A stretch of 22,494 nt of DNA from a virus. Every line of letters begins with the position of its first letter. Position 1 is the first letter of the stretch. This document shows positions 1 through 8,206 of this stretch, one piece after another. The stretch is taken from positions 1 to 22,494 of IMG/VR virus record IMGVR_UViG_3300031355_000050. One strand, 5' to 3'. The notes under the pieces were generated by a model. That model saw only the letters and a list, made by a program, of their open reading frames with translations. It did no database searches and was not told the DNA's origin. The position numbers and the translations under genes were made by a program.

Positions 1-164
1 CAAGTATTTTGGAAGATGCTAAAAAGAAAAATGTAGAGATATTAAATATTTGCCCTGATAGTGAAATTGTATCTTTTAGAAAATTGACATTAAAAGAGTT
101 CTTACAGGAAAATCCTTCATATGTTGTAAATAAAGTAGAACATATGGAAAATGTAATGATATGA
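1..164 (+). CDS. C-terminal end of an unrecognised gene (partial)
   Basis: The reading frame is open from the window edge and ends in TGA at 162-164, leaving about 53 residues (first full codon at 3). The visible end is charged and mixed alpha/beta in character (it includes LNICPDSEIVSF), with no membrane segment. I do not recognise the family. The stop overlaps the ATG of the fucosyltransferase gene at 161 (ATGA), the same coupling seen between most genes downstream. It is therefore probably the preceding member of the glycan-modification island, though this is inferred from position only. Confidence 0.7.
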   Translation, partial: SILEDAKKKNVEILNICPDSEIVSFRKLTLKEFLQENPSYVVNKVEHMENVMI

Positions 165-958
165 ATGTAATAAAATTACAGGGGGGATTAGGTAATCAGC
201 TATTTCAATATGCTTTTGGTATGGCTAAAGAAGAGTATGGCCTTAAAGTTTATTATGATGATACGTGGTATGAGAGGAATAAAAATTTAGAGTGGCCTAG
301 ACCATATCGATTAGATAAGTATGATATTAATGTAAAAATTAAAAACAGAACTAGACTTTTAAAAATATACGATAGGAAGAATGATGCTAATAGGAGAGTT
401 ATCGTTTTGGATGGCTGTTATTTTGATGGTTATTGGCAATATATAAAATTTTACAATAAGATTTTACCTATTTTAAGAAATAAATTTTGTGTTGAGAGAA
501 AATGGTATACTGATGATTTCTTACAATATGTAGAAATGATTACTTCCGAAGAATCAGTTTCAGTGCATATTAGAAGAGGTGATTACGCTCAACCACACAA
601 ATTAGATGCCTTGACACCATTGCCTTTGCAGTATTATTATAATGCCTTAAAACTAATTGATAAAGGAAGTATCTTTATATTTAGTGACGAAATAGAATGG
701 TGCAAGGAACATTTTAATCAGGAAAATTTTGATAGAAAAATAACTTTTGTTAGTTTGGAAGATTATTTGGATTTAGAATTAATGAAGTTATGCACTCATA
801 ATATAATTTCTCACAGTACTTTTAGTTGGTGGGCAGCTTATTTAAATAATAATGAAAGTAAAAAGGTAGTAGCCCCTTCTCATTGGATTATTTCAAAAAA
901 GAAATGGAGTACTTATGATGATTCAGTACATTACCCAAAAGAATGGATAAAAATCTAA
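161..958 (+). CDS. Alpha-1,2-fucosyltransferase-like glycosyltransferase, family GT11
   Basis: Predicted to transfer fucose from GDP-fucose to a sugar hydroxyl in the cytoplasm. The 265-residue protein carries the family hallmarks in order. The N-terminal GGLGNQLFQYAFG is at residues 8-20, the donor-binding HIRRGDY at 136-142, FIFSDEIEW at 172-180, and HSTFSWWAAYL at 218-228 followed by VVAPSHW. Bacterial GT11 enzymes are usually a little under 300 residues, so this one is essentially complete. There is no signal peptide or membrane span. The ATG at 161 overlaps the upstream stop. GDP-fucose must come from the host or from genes outside the window, because no GMD/FCL pair is visible. The family call is strong; the acceptor and exact linkage are unknown. 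Confidence 0.93.
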   Translation: MNVIKLQGGLGNQLFQYAFGMAKEEYGLKVYYDDTWYERNKNLEWPRPYRLDKYDINVKIKNRTRLLKIYDRKNDANRRVIVLDGCYFDGYWQYIKFYNKILPILRNKFCVERKWYTDDFLQYVEMITSEESVSVHIRRGDYAQPHKLDALTPLPLQYYYNALKLIDKGSIFIFSDEIEWCKEHFNQENFDRKITFVSLEDYLDLELMKLCTHNIISHSTFSWWAAYLNNNESKKVVAPSHWIISKKKWSTYDDSVHYPKEWIKI

Positions 959-961
959 TGT

Positions 962-1588
962 ATGCTATTTACTAATTTTGAAAAATATTTAAAGGAATGT
1001 AGGGGGGCTATTCATGTAGGGGCACATGAAGGACAGGAAAGATTTTGGTATGTTCGAAAGGGATTTGAAAAGGTTATTTATTTTGAACCTAATAACGAAT
1101 TGTTTGATAGATTAGTAAAGAATATTTCTGTTTTTTGTGGGCATTATGCCTATAATGCAGGTGTGCATGATATTTTAAAAAGTGCAACTTTGAATATTTC
1201 CAATAATGACGGACAAAGTTCTTCAATTCTCACGCTTCATTTACATAAACTGTACCATCCTAATGTTTATTATGTAGGTGAACAAAAAATAAAAATGGTA
1301 CGTTTAGATGAACTTTTTGATTCGGGTGAAAGACAAATTGAAGATTTTAATTTTCTCAATATAGATGTTCAAGGTGTAGAATTGAGTGTAATTAAAAGTA
1401 TGGGGAAATACCTTGATAAAATTGATTACATTTATACTGAAGTAAACGAAGATGAATTATATAAGGGGTGCTGTTTAGTAACTGAAATTGACGAATATTT
1501 AAAATTGTATGATTTTGTTCGTATGGCTACTAAAATGACTAAAAACAAATGGGGGGATTCTTTTTACATTAAACGAAAATTAGTATGA
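962..1588 (+). CDS. FkbM-family SAM-dependent methyltransferase
   Basis: Predicted sugar O-methyltransferase of the FkbM family, 208 residues. The SAM-binding glycine motif appears as IHVGAHEGQE at residues 17-26, followed by VIYFEPN at 38-44 (the acidic residue that normally binds the SAM ribose). The family motif FLNIDVQGVELSVIKS lies near residue 130, and YIYTEVNED follows. FkbM proteins often occur in glycan clusters and cap sugars by methylation. It starts 3 bp after the fucosyltransferase stop. An ATG at 958 opens only a six-codon frame, so 962 is the start. Its own stop overlaps the next gene (ATGA at 1585). The glycan substrate is inferred from context. Confidence 0.88.
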   Translation: MLFTNFEKYLKECRGAIHVGAHEGQERFWYVRKGFEKVIYFEPNNELFDRLVKNISVFCGHYAYNAGVHDILKSATLNISNNDGQSSSILTLHLHKLYHPNVYYVGEQKIKMVRLDELFDSGERQIEDFNFLNIDVQGVELSVIKSMGKYLDKIDYIYTEVNEDELYKGCCLVTEIDEYLKLYDFVRMATKMTKNKWGDSFYIKRKLV

Positions 1589-2316
1589 AATTCTCATTAG
1601 CTATACCTACTTTTAATCGGCCTGATTTAACAATGGAATCATTCGCTAAGGTGTTATCGAATGAATGTATTGATGAGATTGTTATTTTGGATGATTGTTC
1701 TACAATAGAAAATTATTCGAAACTATTTGAAAGTATCATATATGATACTGGTTTGGATGTGCGAAAAATAAAAATTTACAGAAATTCATCCAATTTAGGG
1801 CCTCTTCGTAATAAGTATGAAGTTGTAAAGAAATGCAATAATGAATATGTGATTCTTCTCGATTCTGATAATATAATTGATGAAAACTATGTGAAATGTT
1901 TTGGCCAACTTCATTTTTTTGATAAGAATGTGTTGTATTGCCCTGAAAAACTAATGAGTTTGGATGGAAAGGTGCAATGGGATTATAGCGAATTTTGTCA
2001 TTTAGATATTGATCACACCAACGCAAAGAATTATTTAGACGTTGGAAGTTTTGAAGCTTGTTTAAATACTGGTAATTATTTGGTAAACAGAGCTATGTAT
2101 TTACAAGTATACGAATCGTATGATAAAGACAACCTACTTAGTTATAATGATGCTATGTATTTTTCTTGTTTATGGTTATTATATGGAAATATGATTAAAA
2201 TAGTTCCAGGGTTATACTATACGCATAGGTTACATAGTGGAAGTTGGTATAAACAAAATAATGACAAATGCAAACAGGCAACAAAAATATTAAGAAACTT
2301 TATTAATTCGTTTTGA
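1585..2316 (+). CDS. GT2-like (GT-A fold) glycosyltransferase
   Basis: A 243-residue inverting glycosyltransferase of the GT2 type. It begins with the usual nucleotide-binding strand (FSLAIPTFNRPDL), continues with VILDDCST at residues 33-40 and NLGPLRNKYEVV, and has the metal-binding DSD at 93-95 within YVILLDSDNIID. The second half contains TGNYLVNR and ends in a charged tail. No membrane helix is seen, so it should act in the cytosol on a soluble or protein-bound acceptor. It overlaps the methyltransferase gene by four bases. Donor and acceptor cannot be deduced. Confidence 0.87.
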   Translation: MKFSLAIPTFNRPDLTMESFAKVLSNECIDEIVILDDCSTIENYSKLFESIIYDTGLDVRKIKIYRNSSNLGPLRNKYEVVKKCNNEYVILLDSDNIIDENYVKCFGQLHFFDKNVLYCPEKLMSLDGKVQWDYSEFCHLDIDHTNAKNYLDVGSFEACLNTGNYLVNRAMYLQVYESYDKDNLLSYNDAMYFSCLWLLYGNMIKIVPGLYYTHRLHSGSWYKQNNDKCKQATKILRNFINSF

Positions 2317-2318
2317 TT

Positions 2319-3185
2319 ATGATTGATTTTATAACTGGTGAAAAATTCAAAACAATTGCTGATTTTACGTATTCCCCTAAACAGAAAATGAGGGATGATT
2401 ATGATAATTTGCAAAATACAATGGAATTGTCAAATTTAAAAGATAGAAATATTGTATATACACATATTTCATATGCCCCTAAATTGCTTAATTTAATAGC
2501 ACATTTAAAAGGACAATTTATTTTGATTACACATAGTTGTGATTGTAGAATTGAAGACAAGAGCATTATTCGTCCAAATGGGAGGGGGGAAGTTGAATCC
2601 GTGACACCTTATGTATTGCCAGATAATTTAATTAAATGGTACACCAAAAATGTGAATTGTATACATCCTAAAATTGAATCAATTCCTATTGGTTTGGAAA
2701 ATAGCATGTGGTTTCCAGATGTGCGCAAGAAAGAAAAAATACTTCAAAGTTCTTTAATATCCACTAAACCACCACTTCGTAATTTGGTTTATTTGAATGT
2801 GAATCGCGACACGAACATGGAACGACTTAAATTATATAGCATGTTTCGTGATAAAACATGGGTAACGTGTGAAAATGGGGTGAATGGTAGGGATTTTGAT
2901 CGTTACCTTGATAATTTGCAAAGACATCGATTTGTGTTTAGCCCCCAGGGGAATGGCATGGATACGCATAGAACTTGGGAATGCCTTTATGTGAAAACGA
3001 TACCTATTGAAAAGAGGAATTTAAACAATAGATTTTATACTGATTTGCCTATTTGTTTTGTTGATGATTGGAGTCAAGTAACTTATGAATTTTTACTATC
3101 TGAATATACTAGAATTTGGAAAGAAAATTGGGATTACAGTAAATTGACTTTTGAATATTGGAAAAATAAAATATTGAATACATGA
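2319..3185 (+). CDS. Exostosin/RXYLT1-C-like glycosyltransferase
   Basis: The C-terminal half carries FVFSPQGNGMDTHRTWE (about residues 205-221) followed by CLYVKTIPIEKR. This is the donor-binding GT-B pattern shared by exostosin-type enzymes and the RXYLT1 (ribitol xylosyltransferase) C-terminal domain. The N-terminal half has SIPIGLENSMWF (about 121-132), also typical of this group. I chose ATG 2319 (288 residues) over the in-frame TTG at 2313: the ATG lies 2 bp after the upstream stop, whereas TTG adds only two residues. The family placement is from motif recall. The donor sugar is unknown; a pentose is possible by analogy only. Confidence 0.78.
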   Translation: MIDFITGEKFKTIADFTYSPKQKMRDDYDNLQNTMELSNLKDRNIVYTHISYAPKLLNLIAHLKGQFILITHSCDCRIEDKSIIRPNGRGEVESVTPYVLPDNLIKWYTKNVNCIHPKIESIPIGLENSMWFPDVRKKEKILQSSLISTKPPLRNLVYLNVNRDTNMERLKLYSMFRDKTWVTCENGVNGRDFDRYLDNLQRHRFVFSPQGNGMDTHRTWECLYVKTIPIEKRNLNNRFYTDLPICFVDDWSQVTYEFLLSEYTRIWKENWDYSKLTFEYWKNKILNT

Positions 3186-3940
3186 AGTATTTGCTTTGCA
3201 TAGCAGATTACAAGGATGATAGACAAGATCATTTTTTAAACTATCATTCACCCCGCAATAAAATGTATTGTGAATATCATGATTTTGAATATATTGAAAT
3301 TTTGGATATTAAAAATCAAGTCACATTTCATAGAGGAATTGTATGGGATAGATTTTTTTTAATTCGAGATTGGATATTAGGTGGAAAAATAAAAGAAGGT
3401 GATATAATTTCTATGATTGACGCTGATATTTGTATTGTAAATGGTGCACAATCATTCGAACCACACGGAGGAAAAAGTTTTGCTTATGCGATTGATTCAT
3501 GTAATACACATTGTATGGGGGCCGTTTCTATACGAGTCAGTAATTGGTCAAAAGAAATGTTAAATTATTTACTTAGTGAAAGTAGATATGATAAGTTTAA
3601 AAACAACCCATTTTGGAAAGTGTTTCATGAGCAAGCTTCGTGGTATTCATTGGCTGGCATAGATGATGTTTTTGCCGATCCGAAACAGAAAAGTTGGATG
3701 AATTTTGACCATAAAGGTTGGTGTTCTACTGGTAAAAATCAACCTGTTTATTCTATTGAGGATTTAGAAAAGAATGTAGATATATTACCAGTAGAATGGA
3801 ATGTTACTTCGTGGCATGATACTAATCAATTTTATAAAATACCCACCACATCTGGTAAAGTGGAGGATGTAATTTTTAGACATTTTGCAGGGAGTAAAAA
3901 ATGGGATAGTACTTGGTCATTGGTAAAAATGATGCAATGA
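3182..3940 (+). CDS. Putative DXD glycosyltransferase (nucleotide-diphospho-sugar transferase fold)
   Basis: A 252-residue soluble protein. Its start (MKYLLCIADYKD), the central ISMIDADICIV with a DXD metal site at residues 80-82, and the late VIFRHFAGSKKWDS resemble GT-A enzymes of the GT34/GMA12 and related nucleotide-diphospho-sugar transferase groups. The HF motif near the end would match the histidine that commonly completes the metal site. The sequence is unusually rich in W, F and Y. ATG 3182 overlaps the preceding stop and its own stop overlaps the next ATG at 3937, so it is translated as part of the coupled chain. Glycosyltransferase activity is likely; the exact family is uncertain. 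Confidence 0.72.
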   Translation: MKYLLCIADYKDDRQDHFLNYHSPRNKMYCEYHDFEYIEILDIKNQVTFHRGIVWDRFFLIRDWILGGKIKEGDIISMIDADICIVNGAQSFEPHGGKSFAYAIDSCNTHCMGAVSIRVSNWSKEMLNYLLSESRYDKFKNNPFWKVFHEQASWYSLAGIDDVFADPKQKSWMNFDHKGWCSTGKNQPVYSIEDLEKNVDILPVEWNVTSWHDTNQFYKIPTTSGKVEDVIFRHFAGSKKWDSTWSLVKMMQ

Positions 3941-4524
3941 GTAATTTAATTGATATATACTTTGAAAAAAAGCATACTACAGATAAGTATGGGGAAAATA
4001 ATCATACTTATCTTTCATTATATAATGTTTTATTCTCAAGATTTAGAGAAAAGAAAATTAAAATATTGGAAATAGGGGTATATCAAGGGGATTCGTTAAA
4101 TTTGTGGGCTGAATATTTTAGTAATTCTATTATTTATGGAATTGATTGTGATTTGAGGCAAGTGAATGTTCCATTATATAGTAATATACATGCAATACAA
4201 GCGAATGCATATAGTTATGTAACTATACAACAATTAACTCAACTAGGTAAATTTGATATTATTATTGATGATGGCTCTCATGTAGTGGGTGAACAAATTT
4301 TTGTGGTTAATAATTATTTGAATTTACTTAAAAACGATGGGATTTTAATTATTGAAGATGCTGCATGTTGGATTAAATCTTTGAAAGAAAAGAAACGTAT
4401 GTTGCAATTGATTATGGAACAATTTCCAAAAGATATTCAGCATTGTGTTTATATTGATGATCGTAGGTATATAAAAGGGAATGATCATGATGTTTTGATT
4501 ATTTGTGATAAAAATTTATTATGA
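3937..4524 (+). CDS. Class I SAM-dependent methyltransferase
   Basis: Predicted small-molecule or sugar methyltransferase of 195 residues. Motif I is ILEIGVYQGDSLNLW, followed by IIYGIDCD with the acidic ribose-binding residue, and FDIIIDDGSHVVGEQ as the motif IV region, then LLKNDGILIIED. The THTYLSLY-type N-terminus plus the DDGSH motif recalls the macrocin/mycinamicin O-methyltransferase and cephalosporin-hydroxylase-like groups. An in-frame TTG at 3913 would extend it by eight residues, but ATG 3937 overlaps the upstream stop as ATGA, matching neighbouring genes, and is preferred. It is the second methyltransferase in the island and is distinct from the FkbM enzyme. Confidence 0.82.
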   Translation: MSNLIDIYFEKKHTTDKYGENNHTYLSLYNVLFSRFREKKIKILEIGVYQGDSLNLWAEYFSNSIIYGIDCDLRQVNVPLYSNIHAIQANAYSYVTIQQLTQLGKFDIIIDDGSHVVGEQIFVVNNYLNLLKNDGILIIEDAACWIKSLKEKKRMLQLIMEQFPKDIQHCVYIDDRRYIKGNDHDVLIICDKNLL

Positions 4525-5285
4525 AAATAAAAGAAATAACTATTTGCTTACATTGTGGTTGCAATATGAAAGTGGTAAATGATCAAATGGATGCTTTAGA
4601 AGGTTTAAATGATTATTACAAGGTATATTGGAACAATCGTATTGATCGACATCCTGGTTCTTACGATTCCTTTTCAGAATTGATTAATCATTCAATTGTA
4701 ACTTCTCCAACAGAGTATATGTTATTTCTTAATGACCGTGTAAAGCCTACATTTTTTGATGCAAAACACATACTTCAATTGTTAGAGAATGGTTTTGCAA
4801 TGGCCACCAAATACAGTGTTGGTTTTATGGGTTTTTCAAAACAATTGATTCGTAAAATTGGATGGTGGGATGAAGGGTATTTTGGTGGTGGTTTTGAAGA
4901 TGATGACTTTGTATTAAGATTACGGTTAGCAAATTTGGCTTATTATGAATCTGAGGAAGCTGAATATGATCAGTCTTGGAAAAGCCCTTTATTTCCAAAA
5001 GGGGCAGAAGCTTGTAAATATTCGGGGGTTTGGTTTCGTCATAAATGGAAGGTGACGAGTAGTGAAGTTAAAAGAATGGTTTGTGAAGAACCTTATTTTA
5101 AATATGATGGAAAAATAGGTGATCATGTTCCTGCGATTGAAGCAAATTGGAAAGATTGGTCACATTCCCAATTAGGAATTATGTTTAAAGAGAGAATAAA
5201 AAGCAGTAAAGGGGGGCCATCAAGAACAAGATTATTTATGAAAGATGATTATAAAACAGAATATCGTAAAGTAACGAGTATATGA
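4521..5285 (+). CDS. GT-A glycosyltransferase with galactosyltransferase-type C-terminal motif
   Basis: A 254-residue protein with GT-A features. YMLFLNDRVKPT at about residues 66-77 occupies the usual DXD position but reads NDR. GWWDEGYFGGGFEDDDF at 114-130 closely follows the conserved WGWGxEDxD-like acceptor/catalytic block of beta-galactosyltransferase-type enzymes (PF02709 style). The tail (GPSRTRLFMKDDYKTEY) is basic. There is no membrane anchor, unlike animal relatives. ATG overlaps the previous stop and its stop overlaps the epimerase ATG. The missing first aspartate of the DXD may mean a variant metal site rather than inactivity, because the EDDD block is intact. Confidence 0.75.
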   Translation: MKIKEITICLHCGCNMKVVNDQMDALEGLNDYYKVYWNNRIDRHPGSYDSFSELINHSIVTSPTEYMLFLNDRVKPTFFDAKHILQLLENGFAMATKYSVGFMGFSKQLIRKIGWWDEGYFGGGFEDDDFVLRLRLANLAYYESEEAEYDQSWKSPLFPKGAEACKYSGVWFRHKWKVTSSEVKRMVCEEPYFKYDGKIGDHVPAIEANWKDWSHSQLGIMFKERIKSSKGGPSRTRLFMKDDYKTEYRKVTSI

Positions 5286-6250
5286 AAAATGTTTTAATAA
5301 CAGGTGGATTAGGATTTCTTGGTTCTCATTCAATTGAGAAATTCAAGGCCGAGGGGTGGAACGTTACCGTTGTTGATAATCTTTCATCCAGTGTTATTAC
5401 ACCTGATGACCCGATTTGTAAAGATGTAAATGTTGTTATTTGTGATCTTTTGGATTATAATTGGGGTTCAACCCAATTTAATTTGATTCTTCATTATGCA
5501 AGTCCGGTTGGCCCTGTTGGAGTTCTTAAACATTCGGGGCAAATGGCAAATATGATTCTTGAAGATACCTATAGAGTCATTTTAGGAGCCAAAATTAATA
5601 GGAACTGCCCTTTGATATTCGTTTCGACTTCGGAAATATACGGATATAGGGATCATGCAATAATGTTGAAAGAAAACGATGACAAGGTGCTTGTCGGTGA
5701 ATTTTCGGTTCGGAATGAATACGCCCAGGCAAAACTACTTGCTGAAATTGTTCTTTGTAATACTGCAAAAACATCCAATTTAAAATATCAAATTGTTCGT
5801 CCTTTCAACATTAGTGGGGCAAGACAATTAAAAGCAGGGGGATTTGTTTTACCTACATTCGTTACACAAGCTTTGGAAGGGAAAGATATAACAGTGTTCG
5901 GGAATGGTGAACAGGTTCGGGCTTTTACACACGTAAAAGATATTGTTGATGGTATTTATTTAGTTTCTACCATGAACAAATATAATCAAATTTGGAACAT
6001 TGGAAATTCACATAATATTTCAACCATTAATTACATTGCCAATTGTGTAAAGGAAGTTACGAAGAGTAAAAGTAAGATTATACATGTAGATCCTAAAACG
6101 ATACATGGACCTCTTTTCGAAGAGACTTGGGACAAAGTTCCGAACTCTGAAAAAATAAGTAGTGAATTGGAGTGGTGTCCAATATATGATCGTGAATATA
6201 TAATTCATGATGTTATAAATTTTTATAGGAGCAAATACAATGGAAAATAG
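5282..6250 (+). CDS. NAD-dependent sugar-nucleotide epimerase/dehydratase (extended SDR)
   Basis: A 322-residue extended short-chain dehydrogenase. It has the Rossmann signature GGLGFLGSH (residues 8-16), VVDNLSS at 30-36, the catalytic serine region FVSTSEIYG (113-121) and the YxxxK pair Y147/K151 in NEYAQAK. RPFNISGARQLKAGG and ITVFGNGEQVRAFTHVKD follow as sugar-nucleotide-binding segments. The pattern is closest to UDP-glucuronate decarboxylase, dTDP-glucose dehydratase and GDP-mannose dehydratase relatives. It is the only visible enzyme that makes a sugar donor rather than uses one, so it may supply a sugar that the host lacks. The last 11 bp overlap the next gene. Substrate is not resolvable by eye. 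Confidence 0.9.
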   Translation: MKNVLITGGLGFLGSHSIEKFKAEGWNVTVVDNLSSSVITPDDPICKDVNVVICDLLDYNWGSTQFNLILHYASPVGPVGVLKHSGQMANMILEDTYRVILGAKINRNCPLIFVSTSEIYGYRDHAIMLKENDDKVLVGEFSVRNEYAQAKLLAEIVLCNTAKTSNLKYQIVRPFNISGARQLKAGGFVLPTFVTQALEGKDITVFGNGEQVRAFTHVKDIVDGIYLVSTMNKYNQIWNIGNSHNISTINYIANCVKEVTKSKSKIIHVDPKTIHGPLFEETWDKVPNSEKISSELEWCPIYDREYIIHDVINFYRSKYNGK

Positions 6251-6914
6251 ACGTACAGTTGTATTAGTTTTAAAAAGTAGTGGAGATTTTACTTTTAATG
6301 ATGTTGAATTGATTGCACATCATATAAATACAAAATGGAAATCTGAAATCAGACCAAGAGTTATTTGTTTGTGGGATCAGACTGATGTTGAATTTTCTTT
6401 AACAGTAGGTGTTGAAGTAATCCCTTTAAGAAATAATTATATTGGAACTTGGTCAAGAATGCAATTGTATAGTCCGGAAATGGAAAAATACAGACCGTTC
6501 TTATACATTGATTTGGATACTGCTGTTATTGATTCTGTAGAGTATTTTTTTGACTTAGTAACGGATCCTACTAAATTTATTACCCTTGAAGATTTTTGGC
6601 AAAAGGGGCAATTAGCAACTGGATTGGTTTGGTTTCCGGCTAATTCCGAAAAAATAAAGCAGGTTTGGAATAATTGGCATCCCAATAAAATGGTGGGTAA
6701 AAGAATGGATTATTTTTTAAAGAAACATATATCGGCTGATCTGTATTGGCAAAGTATGACTAATGGAATTAAAGATTTCAAACCGAGGACCCGTGAATTA
6801 CTAATGTCGTTGCCAAATGATACAAAAATTGTGTGTTTTCATGGAAAACCTCGTATATTTGCAGCATCACGTATTGGATGGATAAATGAGTATATTAATT
6901 CCGTTCCATTATGA
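6240..6914 (+). CDS. GT8-like glycosyltransferase
   Basis: A 224-residue protein resembling short GT8/glycogenin-type retaining transferases. It has IGTWSRMQLYSPE at residues 68-80, FLYIDLDTAVIDSV with the DXD motif at 91-93, and VCFHGKPRIF near the end, where the histidine completes the metal site. It overlaps the epimerase gene by 11 bp and, unlike most genes of the island, has its own good ribosome site (AGGAG at 6227-6231, eight bases before the ATG), so it may be translated more independently. There is no membrane segment. Donor and acceptor are unknown. Confidence 0.82.
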   Translation: MENRRTVVLVLKSSGDFTFNDVELIAHHINTKWKSEIRPRVICLWDQTDVEFSLTVGVEVIPLRNNYIGTWSRMQLYSPEMEKYRPFLYIDLDTAVIDSVEYFFDLVTDPTKFITLEDFWQKGQLATGLVWFPANSEKIKQVWNNWHPNKMVGKRMDYFLKKHISADLYWQSMTNGIKDFKPRTRELLMSLPNDTKIVCFHGKPRIFAASRIGWINEYINSVPL

Positions 6915-7522
6915 AAGTGACAATAATTATACCATATAAAATTGATAGAGGATGGCTCAAACAAGCAATTGATAGTGTTCCATCTGATGTTCAATTAATT
7001 TTGAGTCAGGGAAATGGAAATTGGCCTCGGAATTTCAATAAAGCTCTTCCACAAGCTCAAGGGGATTTAATCAAATTCTTACATGAAGATGATATACTTC
7101 TTCCAGGGGCTATTGAACAATATATCAAAGCATTTGAATCCCCTACATTTGAAAATGTGCATTTTGCTCATGGAAATGCTCGTGAAATGTATTTAGATGT
7201 TGGTTTTTATTCAAAGACATATGTACCATCAATTAAACTACCTACTTTAAATGATCTTCTTAAAAAGAATGTAATTCATAGTAGTTCTTTAATATATCGT
7301 AAAGAAGTATTTGAAAAAATAGGGGGTTTTAATGAAGATCCCAAAATGCACTCGTTTGAAGAGTTGGAATTTAATTTAAGATGTTTAAAAGCAAGATTTA
7401 ATATTGGATATATTGATTTTGCATTTGAAGGGTATCGTAGGCATCCTAAACAAATAATTCGTACTTGTGATTCAGTGTCTCGTAAAAAGAATAGACGTCA
7501 ACTTATTAATAGTTATTTATGA
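6911..7522 (+). CDS. Short GT2-family glycosyltransferase
   Basis: A 203-residue GT-A enzyme: MKVTIIIPYKIDRGWLKQAI at the start, GDLIKFLHEDDILLPGA with the metal-binding EDD at residues 59-61, and SSLIYRKEVFEKIGGFNED plus SFEELEFNLR, the usual acceptor-side block of GT2 proteins. It is somewhat shorter than many GT2 enzymes but has all core motifs and ends with a basic tail. ATGA overlaps join it to both neighbours. It is the last of seven predicted glycosyltransferases in the island. Confidence 0.87.
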   Translation: MKVTIIIPYKIDRGWLKQAIDSVPSDVQLILSQGNGNWPRNFNKALPQAQGDLIKFLHEDDILLPGAIEQYIKAFESPTFENVHFAHGNAREMYLDVGFYSKTYVPSIKLPTLNDLLKKNVIHSSSLIYRKEVFEKIGGFNEDPKMHSFEELEFNLRCLKARFNIGYIDFAFEGYRRHPKQIIRTCDSVSRKKNRRQLINSYL

Positions 7523-8205
7523 TGAATGTAATTGATTCACCGATTTTTGTTACAGGAATAGAACGATCAGGAAGTTCTATTATTGCAAGAATTTTGCAAA
7601 TGTGCGGGGCATACACGGGGCGAACGAGTGAAATGATGGAAAATGATCAAGTTAAGAACTTGGTAGATAAATACTATTCAGATTTGCATGTTGATAAAAA
7701 TGGTCGTTACCCACTTCCAGATACTAAAGAACTTTTAATTCCTGTTAATTGGGCTAAGGAAGTCAAATTGAGAATACAACTATACAGTGATGTTACATGG
7801 TTATATAAAAGTTCACGAATTGCGCAAGTATGGCCCGTTTGGAGTTGTGCTTTTCCAAATGCTAAATATGTTATAGTTCGTAGACGTACGGGTGATATTA
7901 TTTCTTCGTGCATGAAAACGGCGTATATGGATACATTTAAATTAAAAGTAAATCAAAAGGCTGTAGGGGCTGATTCGGAAAATGACGGATGGTTGTGGTG
8001 GGTTCATCAACATGAAAAATTATTCATTGAAATGATTGAAAGTGGTTTAAATTGTAAAGTAATTTGGCCTGAACGTATGGTGTATGGTGACTATTGTCAA
8101 ATACATGAATTACTCAAATGGGTTGGGTTATCTTGGAATAGTAATGTAGTTGCATTAGCGGAGTCTTTATTACAAAATAGTCCTCAAAGAAAGAAAGGAG
8201 AATAA
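7519..8205 (+). CDS. Sulfotransferase-family protein (PAPS-dependent)
   Basis: A 228-residue P-loop protein. IFVTGIERSGSSIIARIL (residues 9-26) matches the 5'-phosphosulfate-binding loop of bacterial sulfotransferases, and KYVIVRRRTGDIISSCM (116-132) matches the 3'-phosphate-binding segment with its conserved arginine and serine. It would transfer sulfate from PAPS to a sugar hydroxyl. It is shorter than many family members, with little after the PAPS site, so substrate recognition may be minimal. It overlaps the GT2 gene (ATGA; a second ATG follows at 7522) and ends 1 bp before the head-tail connector gene, making it the last gene of the island. PAPS would have to come from the host. Confidence 0.82.
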   Translation: MMNVIDSPIFVTGIERSGSSIIARILQMCGAYTGRTSEMMENDQVKNLVDKYYSDLHVDKNGRYPLPDTKELLIPVNWAKEVKLRIQLYSDVTWLYKSSRIAQVWPVWSCAFPNAKYVIVRRRTGDIISSCMKTAYMDTFKLKVNQKAVGADSENDGWLWWVHQHEKLFIEMIESGLNCKVIWPERMVYGDYCQIHELLKWVGLSWNSNVVALAESLLQNSPQRKKGE

Positions 8206-8206
8206 A
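8193..8206 (+). promoter_or_regulatory. Ribosome binding site at the island/structural junction
   Basis: AAAGGAG (8194-8200) lies inside the 3' end of the sulfotransferase gene, six bases before ATG 8207. It is one of the few strong Shine-Dalgarno sites on the + strand and marks the change from coupled island genes to structural genes. Confidence 0.7.

Noticed and set aside
3913-3936. TTG start giving an eight-residue longer methyltransferase
   Set aside because: ATG 3937 overlaps the upstream stop as ATGA, as in most island genes, and SAM motifs begin well after it.
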